Source: Sphingomonas_R sp036387535 (GTDB lineage: Bacteria; Pseudomonadota; Alphaproteobacteria; Sphingomonadales; Sphingomonadaceae). From it: a stretch of 64,000 bases of DNA. Positions 25,117 to 34,182 of the stretch are shown here, piece by piece. Below the pieces are notes generated by a model. The model was not told the origin of the DNA and ran no database searches. It worked only from the letters and a program-made list of their open reading frames with translations. Numbering within the stretch: the stretch's first letter is position 1; every line of letters begins with the position of its first letter. The translations under genes were made by a program, and so were the position numbers. The stretch covers positions 1 to 64,000 of the forward strand of contig NZ_DASVTO010000002.1 in assembly GCF_036387535.1 (NCBI RefSeq), given 5' to 3'.

Positions 25117-25211
25117 GGCGAAAGCGCCTAACCTGCTTTGAAAGGGAGGCCAAGACTCGCCACCCCGGGAGACGGGCGGCTGGCCGGAAACACGGGATCG
25201 TCAGGCGCGGA

Positions 25212-25541
25212 TCACGCCTTTTCCAGCGTGCATTGCAGCGGATGCTGATTCTCGCGCGCGAAATCGATCACCTGCGACACTTTGGTTTCCGCGACTTCGT
25301 AGCTGAAGACACCACACACGCCGACGCCGCGCTGATGGACGTGCAGCATGACCCGGGTCGCATCCTCCATCCCCATGCGAAAGAAGCGTTGCAGGCACAG
25401 GACGACGAACTCCATCGGGGTATAATCGTCGTTGAGCATCAGCACCTTGTACGGAGACGGCTTCTTCGTGCGGGTCAGGGTGCGGGTGGCGACGCCAGAG
25501 CCGGTATCGTCGTCGCCATCGGCATCCTTGCGGTCGGCCAT
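25212..25541 (-). CDS. clpS: ATP-dependent Clp protease adaptor ClpS
   Basis: Delivers N-degron substrates to the ClpA unfoldase. The core KPSPYKVLMLNDDYTPMEFV, the helix RFFRMGMEDATRVMLHVHQR and the ending FSYEVAETKVSQVIDFA are canonical. The start at 25541 gives a 109-residue protein with a charged N-terminal tail that includes GDDDTGSG; upstream in-frame ATGs at 25583 and 25634 are possible and none has a strong ribosome site. clpA, often next to clpS, is not adjacent here. Confidence 0.92.
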   Translation of the reverse strand: MADRKDADGDDDTGSGVATRTLTRTKKPSPYKVLMLNDDYTPMEFVVLCLQRFFRMGMEDATRVMLHVHQRGVGVCGVFSYEVAETKVSQVIDFARENQHPLQCTLEKA

Positions 25542-25647
25542 GGCAGAAGGGGAGACGGGCTTGGATAACATGGGCGCACTCATCGATCGGGATGCCAAGA
25601 ATATGGGAAAGCGGCGGGACAGGGCAAGAGCCATGATGTCCTACGCA

Positions 25648-25681
25648 AACGGCCGCCCCCCGTTCCCGGGAAGCGGCCGTT
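25648..25681 (-). terminator. Candidate terminator after the phasin gene
   Basis: AACGGCCGC and GCGGCCGTT pair as a perfect 9-bp stem around a 16-base GC-rich loop, 23 bases after the phasin stop. There is no long T-run on the minus strand, so function is inferred from position. Confidence 0.4.
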
Positions 25682-25704
25682 CCGGATCGAGAGGTGCCGG
25701 GCGC

Positions 25705-26436
25705 TCAGAGCGTCGCCGACTTCACCTTCTCCGATGCCAGGGCATAACGGTTGGACAGCGGCTGTGCGACGTCGCCCATCAGTTTCATGACCTGTTCCGA
25801 CGCCTTAGAGGCGTTGGCGACCATCTGGTCGAACGCGGTCTTGGCGAAATCCGACTGAAGCTGGAACAGTTCGGTCGGGGACTTGACCTGCGTGAAGCTC
25901 TTCATGGCGGTCTGGGCCTGTTCGAAACCGGACTTGGCGGTTTCGGCGGCATCCTGCGCCATCGACTCGATGCCCTTCACCGCGACGCGGCTGGACGCGA
26001 CGATCGCCTCGACATTGCCCTTGGTGAACTCGGTCATTTCCTCGGCGAACTTGACGCTCTTTTCCATCGCGCCCTTTGCACGGGTGCTGATGTCGCCCAT
26101 CATGTCGTGGGCCTTGGTCGTGTCGAATGCAGTCGCCATCGGAGGCAGTCCTTTCGAGAAAACGGAGACAGTGGCTTCGGAATGAGCGGCGACGGTCTCC
26201 TCGGACCGCTCGGGGTAATCGGAGATGGGCTGCGGCACATCGGCGGCCGGCGTCGGTGCCACGACGACCGATGCGACATCGATCAGCGGTGGCGACACCG
26301 TGTCCGCCGGAAGCGGCAGCGCATCGGCAAAGGTGGCAGTCGCGGACACGAACGGCTCATGCGCCGCATCGGGGTTCGCCAGAATGACGGACGCGGGCCT
26401 GCTGCGCTTGCTCTGCGGCTTGACCGGGACTGCCAT
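25705..26436 (-). CDS. Phasin family protein (PHA granule-associated)
   Basis: A 243-residue protein whose C-terminal half (from about residue 100) is the phasin helical domain: EKSVKFAEEMTEFTKGNVEA, VKGIESMAQDAAETAKSGFE and LFQLQSDFAKTAFDQMVANA form amphipathic helices that coat polyhydroxyalkanoate granules. The N-terminal third is Ala/Pro-rich with basic residues (KPQSKRSRP) and may bind DNA or be a flexible tail. The start at 26436 lies six bases after AGAGGAG; the adjacent ATG at 26439 is too close to it. It lies just downstream of phaC on the same strand, as expected for granule proteins. Confidence 0.9.
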   Translation of the reverse strand: MAVPVKPQSKRSRPASVILANPDAAHEPFVSATATFADALPLPADTVSPPLIDVASVVVAPTPAADVPQPISDYPERSEETVAAHSEATVSVFSKGLPPMATAFDTTKAHDMMGDISTRAKGAMEKSVKFAEEMTEFTKGNVEAIVASSRVAVKGIESMAQDAAETAKSGFEQAQTAMKSFTQVKSPTELFQLQSDFAKTAFDQMVANASKASEQVMKLMGDVAQPLSNRYALASEKVKSATL

Positions 26437-26545
26437 CATGCGCTCCTCTTTCATGGTGCGGCGCACAACTAACGGGAGCCCGCGACATTTTCAAGTCATA
26501 TTTTGTGCAGTGCAGCATAACCCGAGACAGAGTGATGCCAGGCGC

Positions 26546-28306
26546 CTACCGCATGCGGACATAGCGACCCGGGGCGTCCTCCAACGCGGGCAGGCTGCCC
26601 TTGCCCGGGATGCGCGCGCGGGTTGCGGACACGGTTTCGCTGCCATGCGTCAGGATCCAGGCGAACCAGTCCGGCCACCAGCTGCCTTTGGTTTCAATCG
26701 CGTCGGCGACAAACGCCTCCAGCGTGTCGGCGCCGGCCTCGTTGACCCAATATTGATATTTCTGCGCGGCCGGCGGATTGACCACGCCTGCAATATGGCC
26801 GGAGCCCGCCAGCACGAACCGCACCGGGCCGGAGAAATGCCGGGTCAATTTATAGACGCTGGCGACCGGTGCGATGTGATCGTCCTTGCCTGCCTGGATA
26901 TAGGCGGGCGTGCGGACCACGGACAGGTCGATCGGCGTTCCGTCGATCCTGTAGGTGCCGGTCGCAAGCTTGTTGTCCCGGTACAGATCGGTCAGGTACG
27001 CCTGATGCCATTTGCCCGGCAGATTGGTGGTGTCGCCATTCCAGTGGAGCAGATCGAACGGCGGATAATCCTGTCCCAGCAGGTAATTGTTGACGACATA
27101 GTTCCAGATCAGGTCGCGGCCGCGCAACAGGTTGAACGTCAGCGCCATATAGCGCCCGTCGAGATAGCCGGTTTCCGCCGAAAGCTGTTCCAGCATTTTC
27201 AGCTGTTCGTCGTCGATGAACATCTTCAGATCGCCGGCCTGTTCGAAATCGACCTGCGCGGTGAAGAAGGTGGCGGACGCGACCCGGTCGGCCTGACCGC
27301 GTTCGGCGAGCAGCGCGAGCGTGCAGGCAAGCGCGGTGCCGGCCACGCAATAGCCGATGACATGGACCGACGGCTGGCCCAGCAGGTCGCGGACGGTGTC
27401 GATCGCGTCGATCTGACCGCGCAGGACATAATCGTCCATGCTGATGTCGACCATGGTCGCATCGGCGGATTTCCAGGAGACGACGAAGACGGTCAGCCCC
27501 TGTTCCACCGCCCAGCGGATGAAGCTTTTTTCCGGATTGAGATCGAGGATGTAGAAGCGGTTGATCCAGGGGGGAAAGATCAGGAGCGGCTTGGCGAGCA
27601 CCTTCCTGGTGGTCGGCGTATATTGGATCAACTGGTAGAGCGGAGTTTCCTTCACCACCTTTCCCGGCGTAGTAGCGATGTTGCGGCCGATTTCGAACGC
27701 GGTCGGATCGGTGTGCGTCAACTGTCCCCGGCTCAGGTCGGCCAGCATATGTTCCAGGCCCTTCAACAGGTTCTGGCCCTTGGTTTCGATCGTCTTTTCC
27801 AGCACGAGCGGGTTGGTGAGCGGGAAGTTGGTCGGGCTCATCGCATCGGCGAAGGCGGCGGTCGCGAAGCGCAGCTTTTCGCGCTGGCGATCGTCGATCC
27901 CGGACATCTGATCGACACCCTTCAGCAGATGGTCGGTCGCCATCAGATAGCTTTGACGGATCAGGTCGAACACCGGATTGTCGCGCCACTGCGGCGCGGC
28001 GAAGCGACGATCGCGGTCGGACGGGTGCGGTGGCGGCGGCGCGGCATCGGCCGCCGGGGTCAGAAAACGCTGCCACAGCGCCATGCTGTCGCTCCAGAAA
28101 TCGGCCTGTGCCTTCAGGAAGACCGCGGGGTCGGGCATGGCGAAGGAGGGGACCGGTTTCGCGCCCGGTGTCGCGGCGACCGTCGACAGATGTTCCATCA
28201 TCATCTGCTGTGCGCTGCCGAGGATGCCGGTCCAATATTGCATGTCCTGCAGCGACGGCATCGACCCCGCGGGGTCGGGCGCGTTCGATTCGGGTGTTTC
28301 GGCCAT
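26546..28306 (-). CDS. phaC: Class I poly(3-hydroxyalkanoate) synthase
   Basis: Polymerises 3-hydroxyacyl-CoA into storage polyester. About 586 residues, the class I length. The modified lipase box VIGYCVAGTAL holds the catalytic Cys320. The Asp (GKDDHIAPV) and His (GSGHIAGVVNPPA) of the triad follow, and PLLIFPPWINRFYILDLNP is family-typical. The start at 28306 (MAETPES) has GGAAGAGGATGACC upstream. The phasin gene lies about 110 bases downstream. It is divergent from the aminotransferase gene. Confidence 0.95.
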   Translation of the reverse strand: MAETPESNAPDPAGSMPSLQDMQYWTGILGSAQQMMMEHLSTVAATPGAKPVPSFAMPDPAVFLKAQADFWSDSMALWQRFLTPAADAAPPPPHPSDRDRRFAAPQWRDNPVFDLIRQSYLMATDHLLKGVDQMSGIDDRQREKLRFATAAFADAMSPTNFPLTNPLVLEKTIETKGQNLLKGLEHMLADLSRGQLTHTDPTAFEIGRNIATTPGKVVKETPLYQLIQYTPTTRKVLAKPLLIFPPWINRFYILDLNPEKSFIRWAVEQGLTVFVVSWKSADATMVDISMDDYVLRGQIDAIDTVRDLLGQPSVHVIGYCVAGTALACTLALLAERGQADRVASATFFTAQVDFEQAGDLKMFIDDEQLKMLEQLSAETGYLDGRYMALTFNLLRGRDLIWNYVVNNYLLGQDYPPFDLLHWNGDTTNLPGKWHQAYLTDLYRDNKLATGTYRIDGTPIDLSVVRTPAYIQAGKDDHIAPVASVYKLTRHFSGPVRFVLAGSGHIAGVVNPPAAQKYQYWVNEAGADTLEAFVADAIETKGSWWPDWFAWILTHGSETVSATRARIPGKGSLPALEDAPGRYVRMR

Positions 28307-28448
28307 GGCGGTCATCCTCTTCCAGTCCATCCGGCCATCCTGTCCATCGTGCCTGTCGCGGCGCGCGGTTCCGGCCTATAAGAACGTCACCGGCGATCAT
28401 GCGACAGATGGCCGGCAAGCCCAAGGCCCTTTACGAGGACTGGACCCG

Positions 28449-29657
28449 ATGAACGACGACTTCTACCGCATCCGCCGGTTGCCGCCCTATGTCATCAGCG
28501 AAGTCAACGCGATGCGGGCAGCGGCGCGCGCGCGCGGGGAGGACGTGATCGACCTGGGCATGGGCAATCCCGACCTGCCGCCGCCGGCGCATGTCATCGC
28601 CAAGCTGGCCGAAGTGGCGGCCAATCCGGGGTCGCACGGCTATTCGGCATCGAAGGGCATTCCCGGACTGCGCAAGGCGCAGGCCGGATATTACCAGCGG
28701 CGGTTCGGTGTCGATGTCGATCCCGACAGCGAAGTGGTGGTGACGCTGGGGTCGAAGGAAGGGCTTGCCAACCTGGCGCAGGCGATCACCGCGCCGGGCG
28801 ACGTGGTGCTGGCGCCCAATCCCTCCTATCCGATCCACACGTTCGGCTTCATCATTGCCGGCGCCACGATCCGGTCGATCCCGACCACGCCCGACGAACG
28901 CTTCTTCGAATCCCTGGAACGGGCGGTGAAGTTCACCGTGCCGAAGCCGAGCGTGATGGTGATCGGCTATCCCTCCAACCCGACCGCGGAGGTGGTGGAC
29001 CTGGCTTTTTACGAACGGGTGGTGGCGTTCGCGAAGGAGCATCGGATCTGGGTGCTGTCGGACCTCGCCTATTCCGAACTCTATTATGACGACCAGCCGA
29101 CCCCGTCGATCCTGCAGGTGCCGGGCGGCAAGGACGTCGCGGTCGAGTTCACGTCATTGTCGAAGACGTACAGCATGGCGGGATGGCGCATCGGGTTCGC
29201 GGTCGGCAACCCGACGCTGATCGCGGCGCTGACGCGGGTGAAAAGCTATCTGGATTATGGGGCGTTCACGCCGATCCAGGCGGCGGCGGTGGCCGCGATC
29301 AACGGACCGCAGGATATCGTCGAGCAGAACCGGCAGCTCTACAAGCGGCGGCGCGACGTACTGGTCCAGAGTTTCGGCCGCGCCGGATGGGATATTCCCA
29401 GCCCGCGCGCCAGCATGTTCGCCTGGGCCCCATTGCCGCCGGCGCTGGCGCATCTCGGCAGTCTGGAATTTTCCAAGCAGTTGCTGACCCATGCCGGCGT
29501 CGCGGTGGCGCCGGGTGTCGGATATGGCGAAGAGGGTGAAGGCTTCGTCCGGATCGCGATGGTCGAGAATGAACAGCGCATCCGCCAGGCGGCGCGGCAG
29601 GTGAAACGCTATCTGCAATCGATGGGCGTCAATGCGGCGGGTGCGCGGGTGAGTTGA
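28449..29657 (+). CDS. Class I/II PLP-dependent aminotransferase (AlaC type)
   Basis: A 402-residue fold-type I aminotransferase. The opening RIRRLPPYVISEVNAMRAAA and DLGMGNPDLPPP match AlaC/YfdZ-type glutamate-pyruvate transaminases. The PLP Lys239 is in TSLSKTYSMAGWRIGF and the PLP-contact Asp is in WVLSDLAYSEL. It probably converts pyruvate and glutamate to alanine and 2-oxoglutarate, but LL-diaminopimelate or other amino donors are possible in this subfamily. The start at 28449 follows AGGACTGG. The frame is open upstream of this start through the phaC region, but that part is an antisense shadow. Confidence 0.9.
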   Translation: MNDDFYRIRRLPPYVISEVNAMRAAARARGEDVIDLGMGNPDLPPPAHVIAKLAEVAANPGSHGYSASKGIPGLRKAQAGYYQRRFGVDVDPDSEVVVTLGSKEGLANLAQAITAPGDVVLAPNPSYPIHTFGFIIAGATIRSIPTTPDERFFESLERAVKFTVPKPSVMVIGYPSNPTAEVVDLAFYERVVAFAKEHRIWVLSDLAYSELYYDDQPTPSILQVPGGKDVAVEFTSLSKTYSMAGWRIGFAVGNPTLIAALTRVKSYLDYGAFTPIQAAAVAAINGPQDIVEQNRQLYKRRRDVLVQSFGRAGWDIPSPRASMFAWAPLPPALAHLGSLEFSKQLLTHAGVAVAPGVGYGEEGEGFVRIAMVENEQRIRQAARQVKRYLQSMGVNAAGARVS

Positions 29658-29663
29658 ATATCG

Positions 29664-29780
29664 TCCCTCCTCTTCGGAGGAGGGATTGGGGTGGTGGTGG
29701 CTTCTCCATTGCCACGCCGTCGAACATGTGGCGCTGTTGCCCCCACCCCAACCCCTGCCCTGAAGGGGAGGGGTTTAGAT
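29664..29780. repeat. Intergenic repeat with UUCG-loop hairpin
   Basis: The region opens with a perfect hairpin, TCCCTCCTC-TTCG-GAGGAGGGA (29664-29685), seven bases after the aminotransferase stop. It ends in a second imperfect one (CCCCTGCCCTGAAGGGGAGG) before GGTTTAG. The stretch between is GGGGTGG- and CCCCACCCC-rich. Purine/pyrimidine-skewed repeats like this are common between sphingomonad genes and can act as terminators. Confidence 0.6.
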
Positions 29781-29794
29781 AGAGCCCGAGCGCC

Positions 29795-31543
29795 ATGATA
29801 TTTTCCCTCCTTCTCGCCGCCACATACCCGCAGGCGCCGTTGCCGCCGGTGCAGCCCTGGCATGGCGCCAGCGAGGCGCTGGTGGTGCCGGCGTCCGATC
29901 CATGGATCACGCCGTCGGAGGCGTCCGGGTTCGCGACCACGCCCAGCTATGCCGAGACGCGGGCGTGGATCGACCGGCTGGTCAAGGCATCGCCCTATCT
30001 GAAGATCGAGACGTTCGGACGATCGCCGCAGGGGCGCGACCTGTATGCGGTGGTGGCGTCGAAACCGGGCGCGGGCAAGCCGGTGCTGCTGGTGCAGGCG
30101 GGGATCCATGCCGGCGAGATTGACGGCAAGGATGCGGGTCTCATGCTGCTCCGCGATATCGCGGTGCGCGGGAAGGCGGCGCTGCTGGATGGCGCGACCC
30201 TGCTGTTCGTGCCGATCTTCAACGTCGACGGGCATGAGCGGGCCGGGGATCATAACCGCCCCAACCAGCGCGGACCGAACGGGCAGGGGTGGCGTACGAA
30301 CGCGCAGAACCTGAACCTCAACCGCGACTATCTGAAAGCCGATACGGCCGAGATGCAGGGCATGATCGGGTTGATCCGGACATGGGATCCGGCGCTGTAC
30401 CTGGATATCCATGTCACAGACGGCATCGATTATCAGTATGACATCACGACCGATTTCAACGGATTTGGCGGGCGCTATGCGCAATCGCCGGCGATCGGGC
30501 GCTGGCTGGATCATGCGTTTCGGCCTGCGATCGAGACGGCGCTGATCCGCGACGGGCACAAGCCCTATCAATATATCAGCACGATCGACCCCGATCCCGA
30601 CAAGGGCATCGAGGACAGCGCCAGCACCGCGCGCTTTTCCGACGGCTATGGCGACCTGCGCCACCTGCCGACGGTGCTGGTCGAAACCCATTCGCTGAAA
30701 CCCTATCGCCAGCGCGTGCTGGGCAGTTATGTGCTGATCGAGGCGGCGCTGCGGTTGCTGGCGCGCGACGGTGCCGGCGTGCGGGCGGCGATCGCCGCGG
30801 ACCGGGCGGCGCGCCCGCGGGAGCAGGTGCTCGACTGGAAGCGCGCCACCAGGCCGATCGGTATCCGGGCGTTCGACGGGATCACGCATGACATGGTCGG
30901 ATCGGCGGCGGCGGGCGGGCCGGTGATCCGCTGGACCGGACGACCGACCCGGATCGCGATGCCGATCTATGGCGAGGCGCCCCGGATCGTCGCGCGCCTG
31001 CCGCTGGCATGGTGGGTACCGGCGACCAAGCCGGAGGTGATCGCGCGGCTGCGGTTGCACGGCGTGACGATGGAGACGATCGCCACCGCGCGGACGGTGG
31101 CGGTCGATCAGGTGCGGTTGGTCGATCCGGTGCTGGGCGACGCCAATGAGGGGCATGTCCCGCTGACCGCCCGCTATGTGCATGCGGGCGTGCAGGACCG
31201 GTATCCCGCGGGGTCGGTGCGGGTGCCGGCGGACCAGCCGCTGGGGCAGCTGGCCGCCGCGATGCTGGAACCGGAAAGCCCGGAATCGCTGCTAGCCTGG
31301 GGCTTCTTTCCGGAAATCCTGCAGCGGACGGAATATATGGAGCCCTATGTCGTCGCGCCGATGGCGGATGCAATGCTGGCACGCGATCCGGCGCTGGCGG
31401 CAGCCTTTGCCGCAAAGGTGAAGGCCGATCCTGTCTTTGCCGGCGATGCGGCGGCGCGGCTGGCCTGGTTTTACGAACGATCGCCTTATTATGACGCGCG
31501 ATACCGCGTCTATCCGATCGGGCGGGAGTTGCGCCGGCCCTAA
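29795..31543 (+). CDS. M14-family zinc metallopeptidase (carboxypeptidase fold), probably exported
   Basis: A 582-residue protein starting with a short hydrophobic segment that may be a signal peptide. The zinc ligands are in QAGIHAGEIDGKD (His105, Glu108) and YLDIHVTDG; substrate-binding NLNRDY and the general-base glutamate in VLVETHSLK follow. The catalytic domain spans about 50-330. The C-terminal 250 residues hold a second domain typical of large bacterial M14 proteins. It should trim amino acids from peptides in the periplasm. The 3' end overlaps the convergent small gene by four bases. Confidence 0.88.
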   Translation: MIFSLLLAATYPQAPLPPVQPWHGASEALVVPASDPWITPSEASGFATTPSYAETRAWIDRLVKASPYLKIETFGRSPQGRDLYAVVASKPGAGKPVLLVQAGIHAGEIDGKDAGLMLLRDIAVRGKAALLDGATLLFVPIFNVDGHERAGDHNRPNQRGPNGQGWRTNAQNLNLNRDYLKADTAEMQGMIGLIRTWDPALYLDIHVTDGIDYQYDITTDFNGFGGRYAQSPAIGRWLDHAFRPAIETALIRDGHKPYQYISTIDPDPDKGIEDSASTARFSDGYGDLRHLPTVLVETHSLKPYRQRVLGSYVLIEAALRLLARDGAGVRAAIAADRAARPREQVLDWKRATRPIGIRAFDGITHDMVGSAAAGGPVIRWTGRPTRIAMPIYGEAPRIVARLPLAWWVPATKPEVIARLRLHGVTMETIATARTVAVDQVRLVDPVLGDANEGHVPLTARYVHAGVQDRYPAGSVRVPADQPLGQLAAAMLEPESPESLLAWGFFPEILQRTEYMEPYVVAPMADAMLARDPALAAAFAAKVKADPVFAGDAAARLAWFYERSPYYDARYRVYPIGRELRRP

Positions 31544-31791
31544 CGAATGCGGCGGCGCCCGAGAATGGTGTCGCCCGCATGATCCGCGGCGTCGACGCCG
31601 ATCTTCATCGCGATGATCGCCGTTAAACCGGCCCAGCACAGCAGCGTGATGGGTAGCCAGGCGACCAGGAAGAGCAACCCGAGCAGGATGCGCAGCGGTG
31701 CCGGCCAATGGGCCTTGCCGGCCGACGAGGGAGCCCCGGACGGCAAGGAAGCCGCCGCGACGGATTCGAACTCGTTAGCCTTGTGGAACAT
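31540..31791 (-). CDS. Small membrane protein of unknown function
   Basis: An 83-residue protein with a soluble N-terminus, one long hydrophobic stretch (about 33-62, RILLGLLFLVAWLPITLLCW, then AGLTAIIAMKIG) likely to form two short helices or a hairpin, and a basic tail (GRRRIR). A textbook AGGAGG site six or seven bases before the ATG shows it is a real gene. It lies 28 bases after the AI-2E-type gene on the same strand and may belong to that operon. I do not recognise a family. Confidence 0.7.
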   Translation of the reverse strand: MFHKANEFESVAAASLPSGAPSSAGKAHWPAPLRILLGLLFLVAWLPITLLCWAGLTAIIAMKIGVDAADHAGDTILGRRRIR

Positions 31792-31819
31792 CGATCATCC
31801 TCCTGCTGCGGAGGCGATC

Positions 31820-32899
31820 CTATCCCGCCGGGGTTAAGAGATCGTGCCGGGCCGTGTCCGCAGATGCCCTTGAACGCTCCTCCAACAGGACCTTGAGCAT
31901 GGCGACGATCGGGTCGGCCAGCGCCAGGCCGATGATGCCGAACAGCCCGCCGAACAGGAGTTGCGCGCCCAGCACCAGCGCGGGGGCGAGATCGACCGAG
32001 CGCCGCGCGACCATCGGCACGATGACATAGCCATCCAGGATCTGGACGACGCAGTAGACGCCGACCGCCCAGAGCCCTGTTTCCACGCCCTGGCTGAACC
32101 CAACCAGCACGATCAGCACGCCCGACACGATCGCACCGATATTGGGCAGGAACGCCAGCAGCCCGGTCAGGATGCCGAGCAACCCGGCCATCGGCACGCC
32201 GCCGATCGCAAGCAGTGCCCAGGTGCCGACCCCCTCCACCGCCATGCCGAGCAGCCGCCCCGCCATCAGCATGCGCAGCGTCCGGCCCAGCTTCGCGCTG
32301 GTATCGTAGAAGCGGTCGCGCTTCGCCATGGGCAGCATCCAGGCGACACCGCGTTCGTAGAGCCGGGGCTCGACCGCGAAGAACAGCCCGAGCACCACGA
32401 TCATCGCGAGCGACGACAGCGCACCGAATGCGGTGCCAACCGCGGACGTGACCTTGCCGATCGATCCCATCAGCTGTTGTGCGATCCGATTGAACTGATC
32501 GCCCCCGGTGATGATGCCGACCTGGTGCCCCCACGCCAGCAGGCGGGTGCTCTGTTGCAGGATGGTGGCACGCAGCATGTCGAACTGTCCGGCGATCGAC
32601 GCACCGGCGAAGTAGACGGTCCAGACCAGAAAACCGAGCACGCCCAGGCAGACGATCAGCAGCCGCCAGCCGCGCCCGATCGGCAGGATGCGCCCCAGCA
32701 GCCGCGCGCCGCCGTCGAGCATGGCGGCGAACACGAGCGCGCCGATGATCAGCAGGAGCGTTTCGGACAGGGTCCAGGCCAGGAAGATGGCGGAGCCGAG
32801 CCCAAGCCAGACCGCAGCGCGCAGCAATTCCCGCCGCGTGGTCGGATCGCTGTGATCCGATGGACCGGGCGTTTCGGCGCGCGGACGGGCGTCCGTCAT
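31820..32899 (-). CDS. AI-2E family (PerM-type) membrane transporter
   Basis: A 359-residue protein with about eight transmembrane helices. The C-terminal part has the family signature: LLAFLPNIGAIVSGVLIVLV, then LDGYVIVPMVARRSVDLAPA and FGIIGLALADPIVAMLKVLL. Characterised relatives export AI-2 or act as sodium/proton antiporters, so the substrate is open. The start overlaps the lepB stop by four bases (ATGA), coupling it to the pyrE-pdxJ-acpS-lepB operon. Confidence 0.87.
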   Translation of the reverse strand: MTDARPRAETPGPSDHSDPTTRRELLRAAVWLGLGSAIFLAWTLSETLLLIIGALVFAAMLDGGARLLGRILPIGRGWRLLIVCLGVLGFLVWTVYFAGASIAGQFDMLRATILQQSTRLLAWGHQVGIITGGDQFNRIAQQLMGSIGKVTSAVGTAFGALSSLAMIVVLGLFFAVEPRLYERGVAWMLPMAKRDRFYDTSAKLGRTLRMLMAGRLLGMAVEGVGTWALLAIGGVPMAGLLGILTGLLAFLPNIGAIVSGVLIVLVGFSQGVETGLWAVGVYCVVQILDGYVIVPMVARRSVDLAPALVLGAQLLFGGLFGIIGLALADPIVAMLKVLLEERSRASADTARHDLLTPAG

Positions 32900-33768
32900 T
32901 TGGCGGTGCTGCCGCCACGGTCGGGATGGAGGCTGGTTCCGGCACGTCCACCGCGCATCGCGGTGAACCAGCTGATCGGGTTGAACAGTGTCGAGGTGCC
33001 ATCGAGCGAGAAGGTGATGAATTCCGCACGGCCGCCGATATTTTCGACCGGGACCGGGCCATCGAGGCCCAACTGGTCGGCGGGGACGCGGCTGTCCGCG
33101 GACTGATCGCGGTTGTCGCCCATCACGAACACGCGCCCGGCCGGGATGGTGATTTCGGGATAATCGTCCACCGGCGGATAATCGCCGAGATCGATGGTAT
33201 TGAACGTCGCGCCGCCGGGCAGGGTTTCGCGGACCAGCGGCAGTTCGCAATAGAGCCGGCCATCGGCGCCGGTGGTGCGAAACTGCATCACCTGCGGCTG
33301 ATCGCAGGGCACATTGGCATCGACCGGGATCTTCGCCGCGCCGGCGGACACCCGCTTCACCGGGACGCCGTTCAGGATCACGGTGCCGTTGCGGACCGCC
33401 AGCCGATCACCGGGCAAACCGATGACCCGCTTGATATAATCGGACGACTGGCCGTTGGGCGACAGGATCACGATGTCGCCGCGCGTCGGCATGCGCCCGA
33501 ACAGTCGCCCCTTGATGAACGGCAACACATGGAAGCTGGGCGAGACATAGGACCAGCCATAAGGATATTTGGTGACGACCAGACGATCACCCTTCAACAG
33601 CGTCGGCATCATCGATTCGCTGGGAATGTAGAAGGGCTTGGCCAGCAGGCTGTGAAAGGCCAGCACCGCCAGGATCAGCCAGAAGATCCCCTTGGCCTCA
33701 CCCCACCAGTCGGTGGTCTTGGCAGGCGCCTGGGGCGGGACGGCGAGGCTGGCCTTGGTATCGCTCAC
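32896..33768 (-). CDS. lepB: Signal peptidase I
   Basis: A 290-residue membrane protease that removes signal peptides. One N-terminal membrane helix (about 27-43) precedes the catalytic Ser52 in YIPSESMMPTLLKGDRL. The general-base Lys113 is in SDYIKRVIGLPGD, and box E is VMGDNRDQSADSR. Two cysteines (VPCDQ, LYCEL) lie in the insertion between the catalytic boxes. It follows acpS by 12 bases. In many alphaproteobacteria rnc, era and recO follow lepB; here an AI-2E-type transporter does. Confidence 0.95.
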   Translation of the reverse strand: MSDTKASLAVPPQAPAKTTDWWGEAKGIFWLILAVLAFHSLLAKPFYIPSESMMPTLLKGDRLVVTKYPYGWSYVSPSFHVLPFIKGRLFGRMPTRGDIVILSPNGQSSDYIKRVIGLPGDRLAVRNGTVILNGVPVKRVSAGAAKIPVDANVPCDQPQVMQFRTTGADGRLYCELPLVRETLPGGATFNTIDLGDYPPVDDYPEITIPAGRVFVMGDNRDQSADSRVPADQLGLDGPVPVENIGGRAEFITFSLDGTSTLFNPISWFTAMRGGRAGTSLHPDRGGSTAK

Positions 33769-33780
33769 GGAACGTCTTTC

Positions 33781-34182
33781 TTAGATCGGGCGCGCGGACA
33801 GGATGACAAATGCCTGCGCGAACGGGTGGTCGTCGGTCATGGTCAGATGAATGTCGACGGCGTGGCCCGCCGGGGTGATCGCGTCAAGCCTGGCTCTGGC
33901 ACCGCCCGTCAGCGCCAGGGTCGGCGCGCCGGTCGGCAGATTGATCACACCGATATCGCGCAGGAACACCCCTTGCCGGAACCCGGTTCCGACCGCCTTG
34001 GAAAAAGCCTCCTTGGCGGCGAAGCGTTTTGCATAGGTGCCGGCGCGGGTGAAGGGGCGGCGGTCCGCACGCGCGCGTTCGGCTTCGGTGAACACACGGT
34101 CGAGAAAACGCTGTCCGAATCGATCGAGCGAGGCCTGGATCCGATCGATGTTGCACAGATCGGAGCCGATGCCGACGATCAC
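33781..34182 (-). CDS. acpS: Holo-[acyl-carrier-protein] synthase
   Basis: Transfers 4'-phosphopantetheine from CoA to acyl carrier protein. The 133-residue protein has the two Mg2+-binding motifs: VGIGSDLCNI (Asp8) and RFAAKEAFSKAVGTGF (Glu58). The start is GTG at 34182, overlapping the pdxJ stop (GTGA); the frame runs open much further upstream, but that part is an antisense or frame shadow of pdxJ. It is the third gene of pyrE-pdxJ-acpS-lepB. Confidence 0.95.
   Translation of the reverse strand: MIVGIGSDLCNIDRIQASLDRFGQRFLDRVFTEAERARADRRPFTRAGTYAKRFAAKEAFSKAVGTGFRQGVFLRDIGVINLPTGAPTLALTGGARARLDAITPAGHAVDIHLTMTDDHPFAQAFVILSARPI

Noticed and set aside
25542..25634. Longer ClpS N-terminus from upstream in-frame ATGs
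   Set aside because: The extra residues are not typical of ClpS and none of the alternative starts has a better ribosome site; kept only as a possibility in the clpS entry.
26225..28381. A 718-codon frame on the plus strand over phaC and the phasin gene
   Set aside because: Antisense shadow of phaC; composition is Arg/His/Gln-rich and no ribosome site or domain is seen.
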